Origin: Kutzneria buriramensis
GTDB lineage: Bacteria > Actinomycetota > Actinomycetes > Mycobacteriales > Pseudonocardiaceae
Assembly: GCF_003387475.1 (NCBI RefSeq)
Contig: NZ_QUNO01000005.1
Span: 248,001 to 312,000, forward strand
Direction of reading: 5' to 3'
DNA length: 64,000 nucleotides
This document shows, piece after piece, positions 1 to 9,884 of this stretch; the stretch's first letter is position 1, and every line of letters starts with the position of its first letter. The translations under genes and the position numbers were made by a program. The notes beneath the pieces are model-generated. The model did not search any database, was not told where the DNA came from, and worked only from the letters and a program-made list of their open reading frames with translations.

Positions 1-412
1 GCCGGTGCTCCGACAGCCGCTTGACCGCCTCCACGAACCCCAGCGCGCCGACCAGGTGCGTCAGCTCCACGAAGGTGCCGTACGCCTTCGGGCCGGGCAC
101 CGCGTGCCACAGCGAGGCCAGCAGGTGCGTCTTGCCGACGCCGAAGCCACCGTCCAGGTACAGCCCGCGCTTACCGGCCGGCTCCTTGCCCGCGAACAGC
201 GACTTCACCCACGACTTCGACTTCGCGGCGGCCGCGATCTTGTCGGCGAAGGTGCGGCCGGAGATCACGGCGGCGGCCTGGCTCGGCTCGTGCGGATTGG
301 GCAGGTAGCTGTCGAAGCTGACGTCGCCGAAGCGCGGCGGCGGGACCATGGCCGCGACGATCTCGTCCCCGCTGATCGTGGGATGACGGTCGATCAGGCG
401 CGGGGTGGTCAT
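1..412 (-). CDS. zapE: Cell division protein ZapE / AFG1-like ATPase (partial, C-terminus beyond window)
   Basis: Only the first 137 codons are inside the window; the gene continues past base 1. The reading starts at the ATG at 412 (MTTPRLIDRHP) and contains a P-loop GGFGVGKTHLLASL near residues 88-101, preceded by the family-typical LYLDG strand. AFG1/ZapE proteins are AAA-like ATPases; bacterial ZapE acts at the division septum, but the actinobacterial role is little studied. The gene is divergent from the RibD-like reductase, with only 39 bases between the two starts. Family assignment rests on the P-loop context and downstream WHAVPGPK and FVELTHLVGALG segments. Confidence 0.85.
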   Translation of the reverse strand, partial: MTTPRLIDRHPTISGDEIVAAMVPPPRFGDVSFDSYLPNPHEPSQAAAVISGRTFADKIAAAAKSKSWVKSLFAGKEPAGKRGLYLDGGFGVGKTHLLASLWHAVPGPKAYGTFVELTHLVGALGFVEAVKRLSEHR

Positions 413-451
413 GCCCGAATCGTAGTGTCGTGCTGGGATGGAGCCGTGCGG

Positions 452-1192
452 ATGCTCCTGCCTCACGACGGTGAGATCGACGACACCGAGCTGGAACGGC
501 TCTACGACTACCCGCCCGAGCTGGACCGGCCCTGGGTGCAGGTGAACTTCGTCTCCAGCCCGGACGGCGCGGTCACCGTCGGCGGCAAGTCGCAGGGCCT
601 GTCCGGTCCCGCCGACAAGAAGGTGTTCATGCTCGGCCGGACCCTGGCCGACGTGGTGCTGGTCGGCGCGGGCACCGCCGCCATCGAGGGCTACGAGGGC
701 GTCAAGGCCGGCGAGGTGCGGGCCGCCGCCCGCGCGCGGCTCGGCCTCAGCCCGGTGCCGCCGATCGCCGTGGTCACCCGACGGGCCACCATCGACCCGG
801 AAGCGCCGCTGATCACCGACGCCGCCGTGCCGACGATCGTGCTGACGTGTCTGGCCGCCTCCGAGGAGCGCCGAACCGCGCTGGCCGACGCCGGCGCGGA
901 CGTCGTCGTCACCGGGGACGCCGATGTGGATCTGCCGGTGGCGCTGGCCGAGCTGGACAAGCGCGGGCTGCGGCGGGTCAGTTGCGAGGGCGGGCCGCAT
1001 CTGTTCGGCGGGCTGATCGAGGCCGGGCTGGTCGACCAGCTGTGCCTGACCGTGTCGCCGGTGCTCGCCGGCGGCGACGCCAGCCGCATCGCCGTCGGGC
1101 CACCGCCCGTCGCACCGCGGGAGTTGGAGCTCGCCTCCGTGCTCACCGACGACGGCTTCCTCATGCTCCGGTACCGCTCACGGCGGTCGTGA
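452..1192 (+). CDS. RibD C-terminal/dihydrofolate reductase-like pyrimidine reductase
   Basis: A 246-residue protein of the RibD_C fold. Visible features are the substrate strand VNFVSSPDGAVTVGGKS near residues 28-44, the turn LVGAGTAAIEGY, and the C-terminal GGPHLFGGLIEAGLVDQLCLTVSPVL, typical of NADPH-dependent pyrimidine reductases in riboflavin synthesis and their stand-alone actinobacterial relatives. No deaminase domain is present. ATG 452 has a GGAG about 8 bases upstream; an in-frame GTG at 446 is too close to that site. Its substrate cannot be read from the sequence, since many stand-alone copies lie outside riboflavin operons, as here. Confidence 0.8.
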   Translation: MLLPHDGEIDDTELERLYDYPPELDRPWVQVNFVSSPDGAVTVGGKSQGLSGPADKKVFMLGRTLADVVLVGAGTAAIEGYEGVKAGEVRAAARARLGLSPVPPIAVVTRRATIDPEAPLITDAAVPTIVLTCLAASEERRTALADAGADVVVTGDADVDLPVALAELDKRGLRRVSCEGGPHLFGGLIEAGLVDQLCLTVSPVLAGGDASRIAVGPPPVAPRELELASVLTDDGFLMLRYRSRRS

Positions 1193-1339
1193 CGGGTTCT
1201 CTTGCACCAGCGGGTTCGTCCGTTCGCGGGCTGACCCCGGTGCCGGTTCCTGCCGATACGATCTGGTTGGGCGTCTGAACTCGTCGACGTGATCTAATGA
1301 TCTTGTTGTCGGCTGAAGCAGTTCGGTCGGGGGTGAGCA

Positions 1340-1870
1340 TTGCCGCGTCACGTCCAGCCGCGGGCCGGGTCCAGGGCCCGTACCGAGGCCTGTCTCGTGG
1401 ACTGTCTGGTCGCGCTCGCCTGGCTGCTGCTGCTCGGCGGCGTCGCGATCGGACTGCGTCGATTAGGCCTCGAACCGCACTGGTCCGCCACCAGCGAGCT
1501 GTCCGCCGACCTGGCCGCCCTCGCGCTCGGGCTGCTGCCCGTCGGCATCTACCTCGTGCTGTCCGAGAACGGCCGGCTCCAGGGCAGCCTCGGCAAACGC
1601 CGCGTCGGCCTGCGCGTGGTCCGTGCCGACGGCACCCGCGCCAACGCCTGGCAGCTCGCCATGCGCACCGCCATCAAGCTGTTCCCGTGGTTCCTCGCGC
1701 ACCTCGGCCTCAGCCGGGTGTGGATGCACCTGGGCACCCAGCAGACCGCCTGCCTCTGCCTCGCCTGCGTCTACGTCATCGTGCCCATCAGCATCGGCCT
1801 GGCCCTCGTCCACCCCCAGCGCCGCGCCCTCCACGACTGGCTGACCGGCACCCGCGTGATAGCCGACTGA
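1340..1870 (+). CDS. RDD family membrane protein
   Basis: A 176-residue membrane protein. The segment KRRVGLRVVRADGTRANAWQLAMRTAIK matches the RDD family core between transmembrane helices, and the C-terminal HDWLTGTRVI is the usual RDD ending. Hydrophobic stretches lie near residues 19-40, 57-75, 112-125 and 135-155. The start is TTG 1340; no strong ribosome site is seen, so it is uncertain. The function of RDD proteins is mostly unknown; some have been linked to ion transport. It stands alone between the reductase gene and the repeat-protein gene. A copy of the dispersed repeat described elsewhere begins 3 bases after its stop. Confidence 0.75.
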   Translation: MPRHVQPRAGSRARTEACLVDCLVALAWLLLLGGVAIGLRRLGLEPHWSATSELSADLAALALGLLPVGIYLVLSENGRLQGSLGKRRVGLRVVRADGTRANAWQLAMRTAIKLFPWFLAHLGLSRVWMHLGTQQTACLCLACVYVIVPISIGLALVHPQRRALHDWLTGTRVIAD

Positions 1871-1873
1871 CCC

Positions 1874-1933
1874 ACCCCCGCGAGTTCGCCCAGAAATCAA
1901 GCACAGCGGGACAGAGCGAATGTGGGTTTCAGG
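1874..1933 (-). repeat. Dispersed 3'-end repeat, copy A (diverged)
   Basis: Read on the minus strand this stretch begins CCTGAAACCCACATTCG and ends ACTCGCGGGGGT, with a diverged middle. The same two blocks occur at 2480-2526 and 18546-18591. As in those copies, the ACCCCCGCGAGT end touches the stop codon of the neighbouring gene (here the RDD gene). Confidence 0.55.
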
Positions 1934-1979
1934 CAGAAGATCAAGTGGTGGGCGGGCATGCACCCGCCCCACACTCCGA

Positions 1980-2366
1980 TCAGTACTCGGTCGCCGAGGC
2001 TTCCGGTTGCACGAGCCCGTACTCGATCGCCGTCGCATCCGGCTGCACCACGCCATACTCGATCGCCGTGGCGTCCGGCTGCACCAGCCCGTACTCGATC
2101 GCCGTCGCATCCGGTTGCACCAGGCCATACTCGACCGCCGTGGCGTCCGGCTGCACCAGCCCGTACTCGATCGCCGTCGCATCCGGTTGCACCAGGCCAT
2201 ACTCGACCGCCGTGGCGTCCGGCTGCACCAGCCCGTACTCGATCGCCGTCGCATCCGGTTGCACCACGCCGTACTCGACCGCCGTGGCCGCCAACGCCGT
2301 CCCACCACCCGTCACCATCGCGGCGAGCACCGCGAGCCCCGCCACGATCCGTCCCGCTGCACGCAT
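1980..2366 (-). CDS. Secreted protein made of 12-residue tandem repeats
   Basis: A 128-residue protein of unknown function. Residues 1-26 are a signal peptide ending in ALA. The whole mature part (102 residues) is eight consecutive 12-residue units of consensus AT[AV/I]EYG[L/V]VQPD plus a final half unit ASATEY. In DNA this is a 36-base repeat with a 72-base higher-order pattern (V and I units alternating over most of the array). There are no cysteines and no membrane helix after the signal. The ATG at 2366 is chosen because an AAGGGGAG ribosome site lies just before it; the longer GTG start at 2384 would place that site inside the gene. I do not recognise a family. Confidence 0.65.
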   Translation of the reverse strand: MRAAGRIVAGLAVLAAMVTGGGTALAATAVEYGVVQPDATAIEYGLVQPDATAVEYGLVQPDATAIEYGLVQPDATAVEYGLVQPDATAIEYGLVQPDATAIEYGVVQPDATAIEYGLVQPEASATEY

Positions 2367-2459
2367 CGGTCTCCCCTTCCCCACAGGTGAATGAGACCAA
2401 CGCTAGGCCCGCTTCCCCGGCCCCGCGCGCACTTTCGCGCAACTCCGAAAACCTTGCGG

Positions 2460-2501
2460 CACACCGAATGCAGGCCCTGCCCGAAACCTACATTCGGTGT
2501 G
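2460..2501. terminator. Hairpin between the repeat-protein gene and uvrB
   Basis: CACACCGAATG (2460-2470) pairs perfectly with CATTCGGTGTG (2491-2501) around a 20-base loop. It lies 3' of uvrB and could act as a terminator or RNA-stabilising structure. Its right arm is part of dispersed repeat copy B. Confidence 0.5.
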
Positions 2502-2525
2502 CCCGAGAGCGCGACTCGCGGGGGT

Positions 2526-2526
<1 letters not shown>
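2480..2526 (+). repeat. Dispersed 3'-end repeat, copy B
   Basis: This 47-base stretch matches 18546-18591 with only a few substitutions (blocks GAAACCTACAT, GAGCGCGACTCGCGGGGGTT). It abuts the uvrB stop codon exactly as the other copy abuts the polA stop codon. Confidence 0.65.
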
Positions 2527-4673
<2,147 letters not shown>

Positions 4674-4679
4674 GTCCCC

Positions 4680-4685
4680 AGAGTA
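4680..4685 (-). promoter_or_regulatory. -10 box of uvrB (leaderless)
   Basis: TACTCT on the minus strand lies 6 bases before the GTG start of uvrB, a spacing that would put the transcription start at or next to the start codon. No ribosome site is present. Confidence 0.45.
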
Positions 4686-4866
4686 GGACGCACCCCTGAC
4701 AGTTTTCGCACGACGCCGCCAACCATGATCAAGGTTCAGCCGCTGTGAACCAAATCACACACCCCCAACCAAAGGGGCCCACAAACATCCTCTATGCATA
4801 CGAACCACCACGGCAGGGCGATATTCAAGAACAATTCCGCCGCGCCGTATTTCACTGGAGGCACCC

Positions 4867-5544
4867 ATGCGTTCCACCATTGCTGTTGGGCTGGTCTGCG
4901 CCGCCGGGGCGATCGTGCTGAGCGCCTGTGGAGGCGCCCACATCGACGCCACCGTCACCCCCATCACCAACGGCAACGCCACGACCAGCGCGTCCGCGCC
5001 GACGTCGGCGACGCAGTCCGCCAACGCCGGCGGCGGCTCGAACCAGTCCGGCGGCGGCCAAACCGGTGGGCAAACGGGCAACAATGGCGCGCAGCCGGTG
5101 GTGTCCGCCAATCCGTCGAACTGCAAGTCGAGCGAGCTGAAACTGTCGTTCGGCCACGACGCCGACCACGCGATGCAGAAGACGTACACCTCGCTCCAGT
5201 TCACCAATACCGGCCAGCGCACCTGCACGCTCCAGGGCTTCCCGGGCGTCTCCTTCGTGACCGGCGACAACGGCCAGCAGGTCGGCGAGGCGGCCAACCG
5301 CAGCGGCAACCAGGGCCCGACCATCACGCTGCGTCCCGGCTACAGCACCAACGCCGGTCTGATCATGGTCAACCCGGACCCGTTCGACCCGGCCCAGTGC
5401 AAGCAGGTCGACGTGCGCGGCCTGCGGGTCTACCCGCCGAACGAGACCGCCGCGATGTTCCTGCCGAGCACCGGCGCGACCTGCTCGGGCAACGTCGGCC
5501 CGCTGCTCACGGTGAGCAGCGTCGGCACCTCCATCACGGGTTGA
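4867..5544 (+). CDS. DUF4232 lipoprotein
   Basis: A 225-residue exported lipoprotein. The N-terminus MRSTIAVGLVCAAGAIVLSACGG has a lipobox LSAC, giving a lipid-anchored cysteine at residue 19. A Ser/Thr/Gly/Gln-rich linker (about 40-80) follows. The C-terminal half is a DUF4232 domain: LQFTNTGQRTCTLQGFPGVSF near 118 and conserved cysteines in pairs (NCKSSEL, TCTLQG, QCKQVD, TCSG). The domain's function is unknown; it is common in actinobacterial cell envelopes. It is preceded by an ACTGGAGG ribosome site. It stands alone between uvrB and the DUF402 pair. Confidence 0.85.
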   Translation: MRSTIAVGLVCAAGAIVLSACGGAHIDATVTPITNGNATTSASAPTSATQSANAGGGSNQSGGGQTGGQTGNNGAQPVVSANPSNCKSSELKLSFGHDADHAMQKTYTSLQFTNTGQRTCTLQGFPGVSFVTGDNGQQVGEAANRSGNQGPTITLRPGYSTNAGLIMVNPDPFDPAQCKQVDVRGLRVYPPNETAAMFLPSTGATCSGNVGPLLTVSSVGTSITG

Positions 5545-5628
5545 CCGAACGCAGGCGTCCGACAGCGGTCGGAATATGACCCTGCCGGAGGATGGCACCG
5601 GCGGCCCCGCAGGTCAGACGATGTCGGC

Positions 5629-6180
5629 ATGACCTTCCGACTGCCCACCCAGGTCCGGGGCGAGACCCACGTCCATCCGCCGAAGGTCGAGGACTTCGAC
5701 CTCGTCGCGATGACGAACACGGACCCCAAGGGACAGGTGCGGGAGGTCGCCGAGTACCGCCGCGCCGAGCACGGCCTGTACATGTCGCGGCCCGTGGTGG
5801 GACACCCGAAGCTCAGGCACTTCGAGTCGTGGCTGCTGCCGGCGTACGGGCTGCGGGTCACCCGGCAGAGCTGGTGGCCGGGACACGAGCGGGACTTCGA
5901 CTTCTACGTGGACGTGGTCCACGTGCAGCCCGGCGAGCACGCGTGGCGGACCGTCGACCTCTACCTCGACCTGCTGGTGCGGACCGGCCGCGACGTCGAG
6001 GTGCTGGACACCGACGAGCTGATGGCGGCGGTCCGCCTGGGGCACCTGACCGCCCAGGACGCCCAGCTGGCCCTGGAGGGCACCTACCGAGCGGTGGCCG
6101 GGATCGCGGCGCACGGTTACGACATCCAGCGGTGGCTGGCCGCGGACGGTGTCCACCTCACCTGGTCGGATAGCCGATGA
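5629..6180 (+). CDS. DUF402 family protein
   Basis: A 183-residue soluble protein of the DUF402 (FomD-like) fold. The core FESWLLPAYGLRVTRQ, the acidic-aromatic strand DFDFYVDVVHV, WRTVDLYLDLLV and the TDELMAAVRLGHL helix are typical. Characterised relatives hydrolyse phosphoester or phosphonate nucleotides in a metal-dependent way, but the substrate here cannot be inferred. Its stop overlaps an upstream start of the next DUF402-like gene, although that gene probably starts later. Confidence 0.75.
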   Translation: MTFRLPTQVRGETHVHPPKVEDFDLVAMTNTDPKGQVREVAEYRRAEHGLYMSRPVVGHPKLRHFESWLLPAYGLRVTRQSWWPGHERDFDFYVDVVHVQPGEHAWRTVDLYLDLLVRTGRDVEVLDTDELMAAVRLGHLTAQDAQLALEGTYRAVAGIAAHGYDIQRWLAADGVHLTWSDSR

Positions 6181-6303
6181 CGGCGGACACGGTCAAGGGC
6201 CGTTCGACTGACGGGGACGCCCGCAACCCATTCGGTATCCAAACGGGCACAATGCGTGATGTAACGAATCGACCCGGACGGTCACCGGGCGAACACCTAG
6301 GGC

Positions 6304-6309
6304 TACTCT
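6304..6309 (+). promoter_or_regulatory. -10 box of the second DUF402-like gene
   Basis: TACTCT lies 8 bases before the GTG at 6318 with no ribosome site, matching the leaderless pattern seen at uvrB and polA. It supports 6318 rather than 6177 as the true start. Confidence 0.4.
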
Positions 6310-6317
6310 CGGGTCGC

Positions 6318-6836
6318 GTGGGAACGGTCATCACGCCGCAGCTCGTCGACACCGTCGACACCTTCACCGGGGTCCGCACCTATTCGTCCGGTGGCACCCG
6401 ACACCTCACGACGTGCCAGGTGGAGCGGTGGGGACTTCGGATGGAATGTCCGACACCCGAGGATCCGTTCGCGGACTGCGAGGTCACCTGGCTGCTGCCC
6501 GACCTGGGCCTGCGCCTGACCCACCAGCGGCCGCGCTCGCGGCACGGCCGGTCGGCGCCGAGCACGCTGACCGCGGTGCGGGTGCAGCGCGACAGCCGGT
6601 CGTGGCGGACCACCGATCTGCTGCTCGGCCTGGCCGTCCCCGGCGGCACCACGGCCCGCATCGTGCGCTCCGAGGAGTTCGCCGCCGCCGTCGCCGGCCG
6701 CGTGCTGCGCCCCGGCGACGCCGACCTGGCGCTGCGCACCGTGCACCGCACGCTCGAGGAGATGAGCCACTTCCGCCACGACCTCAACGCGTGGCTGAGC
6801 CACCTGGACATCCTCGACGTCTGGCCGCCCCTGTAA
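6318..6836 (+). CDS. DUF402-like protein, second copy
   Basis: A 172-residue relative of the upstream gene: WLLPDLGLRLTHQ, WRTTDLLLGLAVP, VRSEEFAAAVAGRVL and DADLALRTVHRTLEEM align in order with that protein, so this looks like a tandem duplication. The acidic strand of copy 1 (DFDFYVD) is replaced by STLTAVRVQRDSR, so metal-binding acids seem lost and this copy may be inactive or re-purposed. The open frame reaches back to 6177, but 6181-6317 reads like intergenic DNA and carries a -10 box. Confidence 0.6.
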   Translation: MGTVITPQLVDTVDTFTGVRTYSSGGTRHLTTCQVERWGLRMECPTPEDPFADCEVTWLLPDLGLRLTHQRPRSRHGRSAPSTLTAVRVQRDSRSWRTTDLLLGLAVPGGTTARIVRSEEFAAAVAGRVLRPGDADLALRTVHRTLEEMSHFRHDLNAWLSHLDILDVWPPL

Positions 6837-6930
6837 GGACTTGCTCGCCCGGTAGCGCGTCCCGGGCGAAGTCGCAGTGGTCGTTCCCCGCCCGGCCACA
6901 CCTGCGGCACCGTTAGGCGGGGACCAACTT

Positions 6931-8136
6931 TCAGCGGGTCGGCGGCTGCCACCCCGCTGCCGCCGCCCAGGCCTCGGCCCGCGAGTCGGCCTGGGCGAAC
7001 CAGGGATCCTTGGCGACGCCGTAGGACGGGATGTCGGCGAAACGCGGGGCGGCCTCACGTTTGACCGCCTCGTACTCGGCGCGGGCGTCGGCGTCGGCGC
7101 GCAGCCAGGCCGGGAACAGCAGCGCGTAGCGCCACCCCGGCGAGCCGGCGGCGCGGATGTGCAGATTGGCCCAGCGGCCCGGATCCGCGCTGGCGTGCGT
7201 GCGCTTGCGCCAGTGCTCGGGGTCCGGGTCCGTCGCCTTGGGAGTGTCCCGGGTGAACGCCGGCAGCGCCGGAAAGCCCACGCCGGCAAGGGTTTCCGCC
7301 AGCGCGTCGGCGTCGTCCAGGCTCTGCACCGTCAGCTGGAGGTCGATCACGTCCTTGGCCGCCAGGCCGGGCACAGCCGTCGATCCCACGTGGTCGACGC
7401 GGAGCGCCTTGTCGCCGGCGGCCAGCTTCAGGCGGGCGATCAGCTGGCGAGCGTCGCGGGGCCACTCGGGGTCGTAATCGACGATCTCGGGGCCGCCGCG
7501 GTCCGGGTAGGTCCCCTCGCGGACGTGCCGTTCGAACGGCAGCAGCCGGTGGTGCCACAGGTCGGTCACCGCGGCCCGGACGTCGGCCTCGCTGCCCCCG
7601 TTGTCCAGCCACACGTCGGCTGCCTCGCGGCGCTGCTCCTCCGACGCCTGCGCGGCGATTCGCGCCCGTACGTCCTTTTCGTCCATGCCGCGGCTGGTGG
7701 TCAGGCGGTGCACCCGCAGCTCCACGTCCGCGTCGACCACCACGACCAGGTGAAAAGCCGGCGCCATGCCGTTCTCCACCAGCAGCGGGATGTCCTGCAC
7801 GACGATGCCGTCAGCTGGGGCTTTGCTCGTCAGCTCCACCGCCCGGTCGCGCACCCGGGGGTGCACGATCGAGTTGAGCCTGGCCCGGTTCTCGTCGTTG
7901 CCGAACACCTTGGCCGCGAGCGCCGGGCGGTTGAGGCTGCCGTCCTCGGCCAGCACCTCGTCGCCGAACGCGGCGACGACCTCGCGCAGGCCGTCCGTGC
8001 CCGGCTCGACCACCTCGCGGGCGATCCGGTCGGAGTCGACCACCGTCGCCCCCAGCTCGTGCAACCGCCGGGCCACGGTCGACTTGCCGGCCCCGATCCC
8101 ACCCGTCAACCCCACCTGCAACATGCCGCCATCCAA
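6931..8136 (-). CDS. coaE: Dephospho-CoA kinase fused to a UPF0157/GrpB domain
   Basis: CoaE phosphorylates dephospho-CoA, the last step of coenzyme A synthesis. Residues 1 to about 195 are the kinase: P-loop GLTGGIGAGKSTVARRL, VVDSDRIAREVV, and LLVENGMAPAF. Residues about 205-395 are a UPF0157/GrpB nucleotidyltransferase-like domain (IVDYDPEWPRDARQLIARL, VDHVGSTAVPGLAAKDVIDLQLTV). The fusion is the usual actinobacterial form, as in mycobacteria, where the extra domain has been linked to folding or regulation of the kinase. Total length is 401 residues. Confidence 0.95.
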   Translation of the reverse strand: MDGGMLQVGLTGGIGAGKSTVARRLHELGATVVDSDRIAREVVEPGTDGLREVVAAFGDEVLAEDGSLNRPALAAKVFGNDENRARLNSIVHPRVRDRAVELTSKAPADGIVVQDIPLLVENGMAPAFHLVVVVDADVELRVHRLTTSRGMDEKDVRARIAAQASEEQRREAADVWLDNGGSEADVRAAVTDLWHHRLLPFERHVREGTYPDRGGPEIVDYDPEWPRDARQLIARLKLAAGDKALRVDHVGSTAVPGLAAKDVIDLQLTVQSLDDADALAETLAGVGFPALPAFTRDTPKATDPDPEHWRKRTHASADPGRWANLHIRAAGSPGWRYALLFPAWLRADADARAEYEAVKREAAPRFADIPSYGVAKDPWFAQADSRAEAWAAAAGWQPPTR

Positions 8137-8173
8137 CCACCGGGCGGCGCGGGCACCCCGCCTGCGTCGCCGT

Positions 8174-9553
8174 TCAGGTGGCCGGCGCCACGTTGTGGTT
8201 GATCCGGAACATGTTGGTCGGGTCGTAGGTCCTCTTGACGGCCGCGAGCCGCGCGTGGCGCTCCGGGCCGTAGACCGCGGCTGCGTCGGCCGCTTCTTCC
8301 GGGGCGAGGTTGTTCACCAGCCGCCGGTCACCCGCCCAGGGCTTCATGCCGTCCAGCAGCGCGGCGACCGACTCCTTGAGCCGTTGCTCCTGCGACAGCG
8401 GACCGACCTCGACGCCCAGCAGGCTGTACGGCAGGCCCCTGGTCGCCACGGCGTTGCCCGCCGCCGGCTCCCGATCCCACGCTCCGCCCAGAGCCCGCAG
8501 TTCGGCGATCCACATGGTGGTGTCGGACTCGGGGCCGACGAGCTCGATCAGCCTGTCCTGCGCCTGTGCGGGGAATTCCCGCAGCATGACACCCCGTTCG
8601 TAATAGGGCAATGGCTCGGTCGGCTCGTCGTGGATCGACGCGACCTCGCTGTACGGCATGTCCCGCACGGTGTCCAGAATTGCCGGACCCACCGCCCGCA
8701 GCGGCGCTATCATTCGCTCACCATCCACGGCCGTGCCGTTGTAGGCAAACCGCAAAGACACCGAGAACACACCGCGAAGCGGTTCGGGGAGTGCGGGCAG
8801 CGGCGGCAGCCGCAACACGGCGAACGACGAAATCATCGTCTCCGGGGTGCCCGGATGCCAGGCGGTCCAGGCGCGCAGCACGTCGGCCATTCGCTCACCG
8901 GGAAAATAGATGCCGCCCCCGTAAAGGCGGGCCACCGGGAACACATCGAATTCCAGTGCGGTCACCACCCCGAAGTTGCCCTTGCCGCCCAGCATCGCCC
9001 AGAACAGTTCGGGTTCGGAGTGGGCGTCGACCTGCCGCAGTTCGCCGTCCGCGGTCACCACCTCGAGCGAGCGCACATGGTCGGCGGCGTAGCCGTGGGA
9101 GCGGCCCAGCGTCGGGCTGAGGCCGCCGCCCAGGGTGTAGCCGCAGACCCCCACCGTGGGGTTCGACCCGTTCAGCGGGGCCAGTCCGTCCTTGGCCGCG
9201 GCCGCGACGACCTCGCCCCAGACCGCGCCGGCGCCGACCCGGGCCGTGCGGCCGACCGCGTCGATGGTCACGTCGTTCATCCGACGGGTCGCGATCATGA
9301 CGGCGTCGTCCGCCGTGCCGACCATCTGGTGACCGGTGGCCTTCACCAGGACCGGCCGGCGCCGGGCCGCCGCGAAAGCGATCGCGGCCTGGACATCGGC
9401 CGCATTCTCCACCACCACGATGACTGCGGGCATCAGCTCATGATTCAGGTTGAAGACGGCGCGTTCGTCGTCGTATCCCGAGTCCCCCGGCAGCAGAACC
9501 GAACCCGTCACGACAGCGGCCAGGGACGCGGCGTCCTCAGACGACACCAACAT
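8174..9553 (-). CDS. FAD-binding oxidoreductase (BBE/berberine bridge enzyme-like)
   Basis: A flavoprotein of about 459 residues. The FAD-binding PCMH part has VLVKATGHQMVG (the His region often used for covalent flavin), VGAGAVWGEVV and GYTLGGGLSPTLGRSHG; the C-terminal BBE motif is YDPTNMFRINHNV. Such enzymes oxidise alcohols, sugars or secondary metabolites. The start is uncertain: ATG 9553 gives a normal N-terminus, while ATG 9631 adds 26 residues and lies in the loop of a perfect hairpin. The gene is not in an operon, and rpsA is upstream in the same direction with a strong terminator between. Confidence 0.85.
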   Translation of the reverse strand: MLVSSEDAASLAAVVTGSVLLPGDSGYDDERAVFNLNHELMPAVIVVVENAADVQAAIAFAAARRRPVLVKATGHQMVGTADDAVMIATRRMNDVTIDAVGRTARVGAGAVWGEVVAAAAKDGLAPLNGSNPTVGVCGYTLGGGLSPTLGRSHGYAADHVRSLEVVTADGELRQVDAHSEPELFWAMLGGKGNFGVVTALEFDVFPVARLYGGGIYFPGERMADVLRAWTAWHPGTPETMISSFAVLRLPPLPALPEPLRGVFSVSLRFAYNGTAVDGERMIAPLRAVGPAILDTVRDMPYSEVASIHDEPTEPLPYYERGVMLREFPAQAQDRLIELVGPESDTTMWIAELRALGGAWDREPAAGNAVATRGLPYSLLGVEVGPLSQEQRLKESVAALLDGMKPWAGDRRLVNNLAPEEAADAAAVYGPERHARLAAVKRTYDPTNMFRINHNVAPAT

Positions 9554-9617
9554 CGGAAACGAATCGTTGCATGTCACGTCACATGTCCTGTTACGAGTGC
9601 GAATAATGACACAGAGA

Positions 9618-9644
9618 CCGACGAAGTTCATATCTCTTCGTCGG
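9618..9644 (-). promoter_or_regulatory. Perfect hairpin or operator around an alternative start codon
   Basis: On the minus strand CCGACGAAG and CTTCGTCGG flank a 9-base loop that contains the ATG at 9631. It could be a translational hairpin or a dyad operator of the oxidoreductase gene. Confidence 0.35.
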
Positions 9645-9824
9645 GCTGCGACATTCACGCTATACACGCGGCGAACGTCGAGGCAAGGTCGACGATAGAT
9701 TGGGCAGCATTCACGGCGCCGACCGCCCACAGATATCAGCGAAAACAAGTACGTCAAGGCCGGATCTGGACGTCGAGCCCACGTCATAGGACATGCCGCG
9801 CTTCTGCACGGAGCGATCGGGAAA

Positions 9825-9864
9825 CGACCGAGCCCCCGCTCCGGAGGGAGCGGGGGCTCGGTCG
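9825..9864 (-). terminator. rpsA terminator
   Basis: An 18-bp perfect stem (9825-9842 with 9847-9864) with a GGAG-type tetraloop, followed on the minus strand by TTTCCC. It lies 20 bases after the rpsA stop. Confidence 0.85.
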
Positions 9865-9884
9865 ATCAGCTGGCTACCGGGGGC

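Noticed and set aside
1980-2384. CRISPR-like regular repeats
   Set aside because: The repeats are contiguous, without spacers, and in frame with a signal peptide; they encode a protein.
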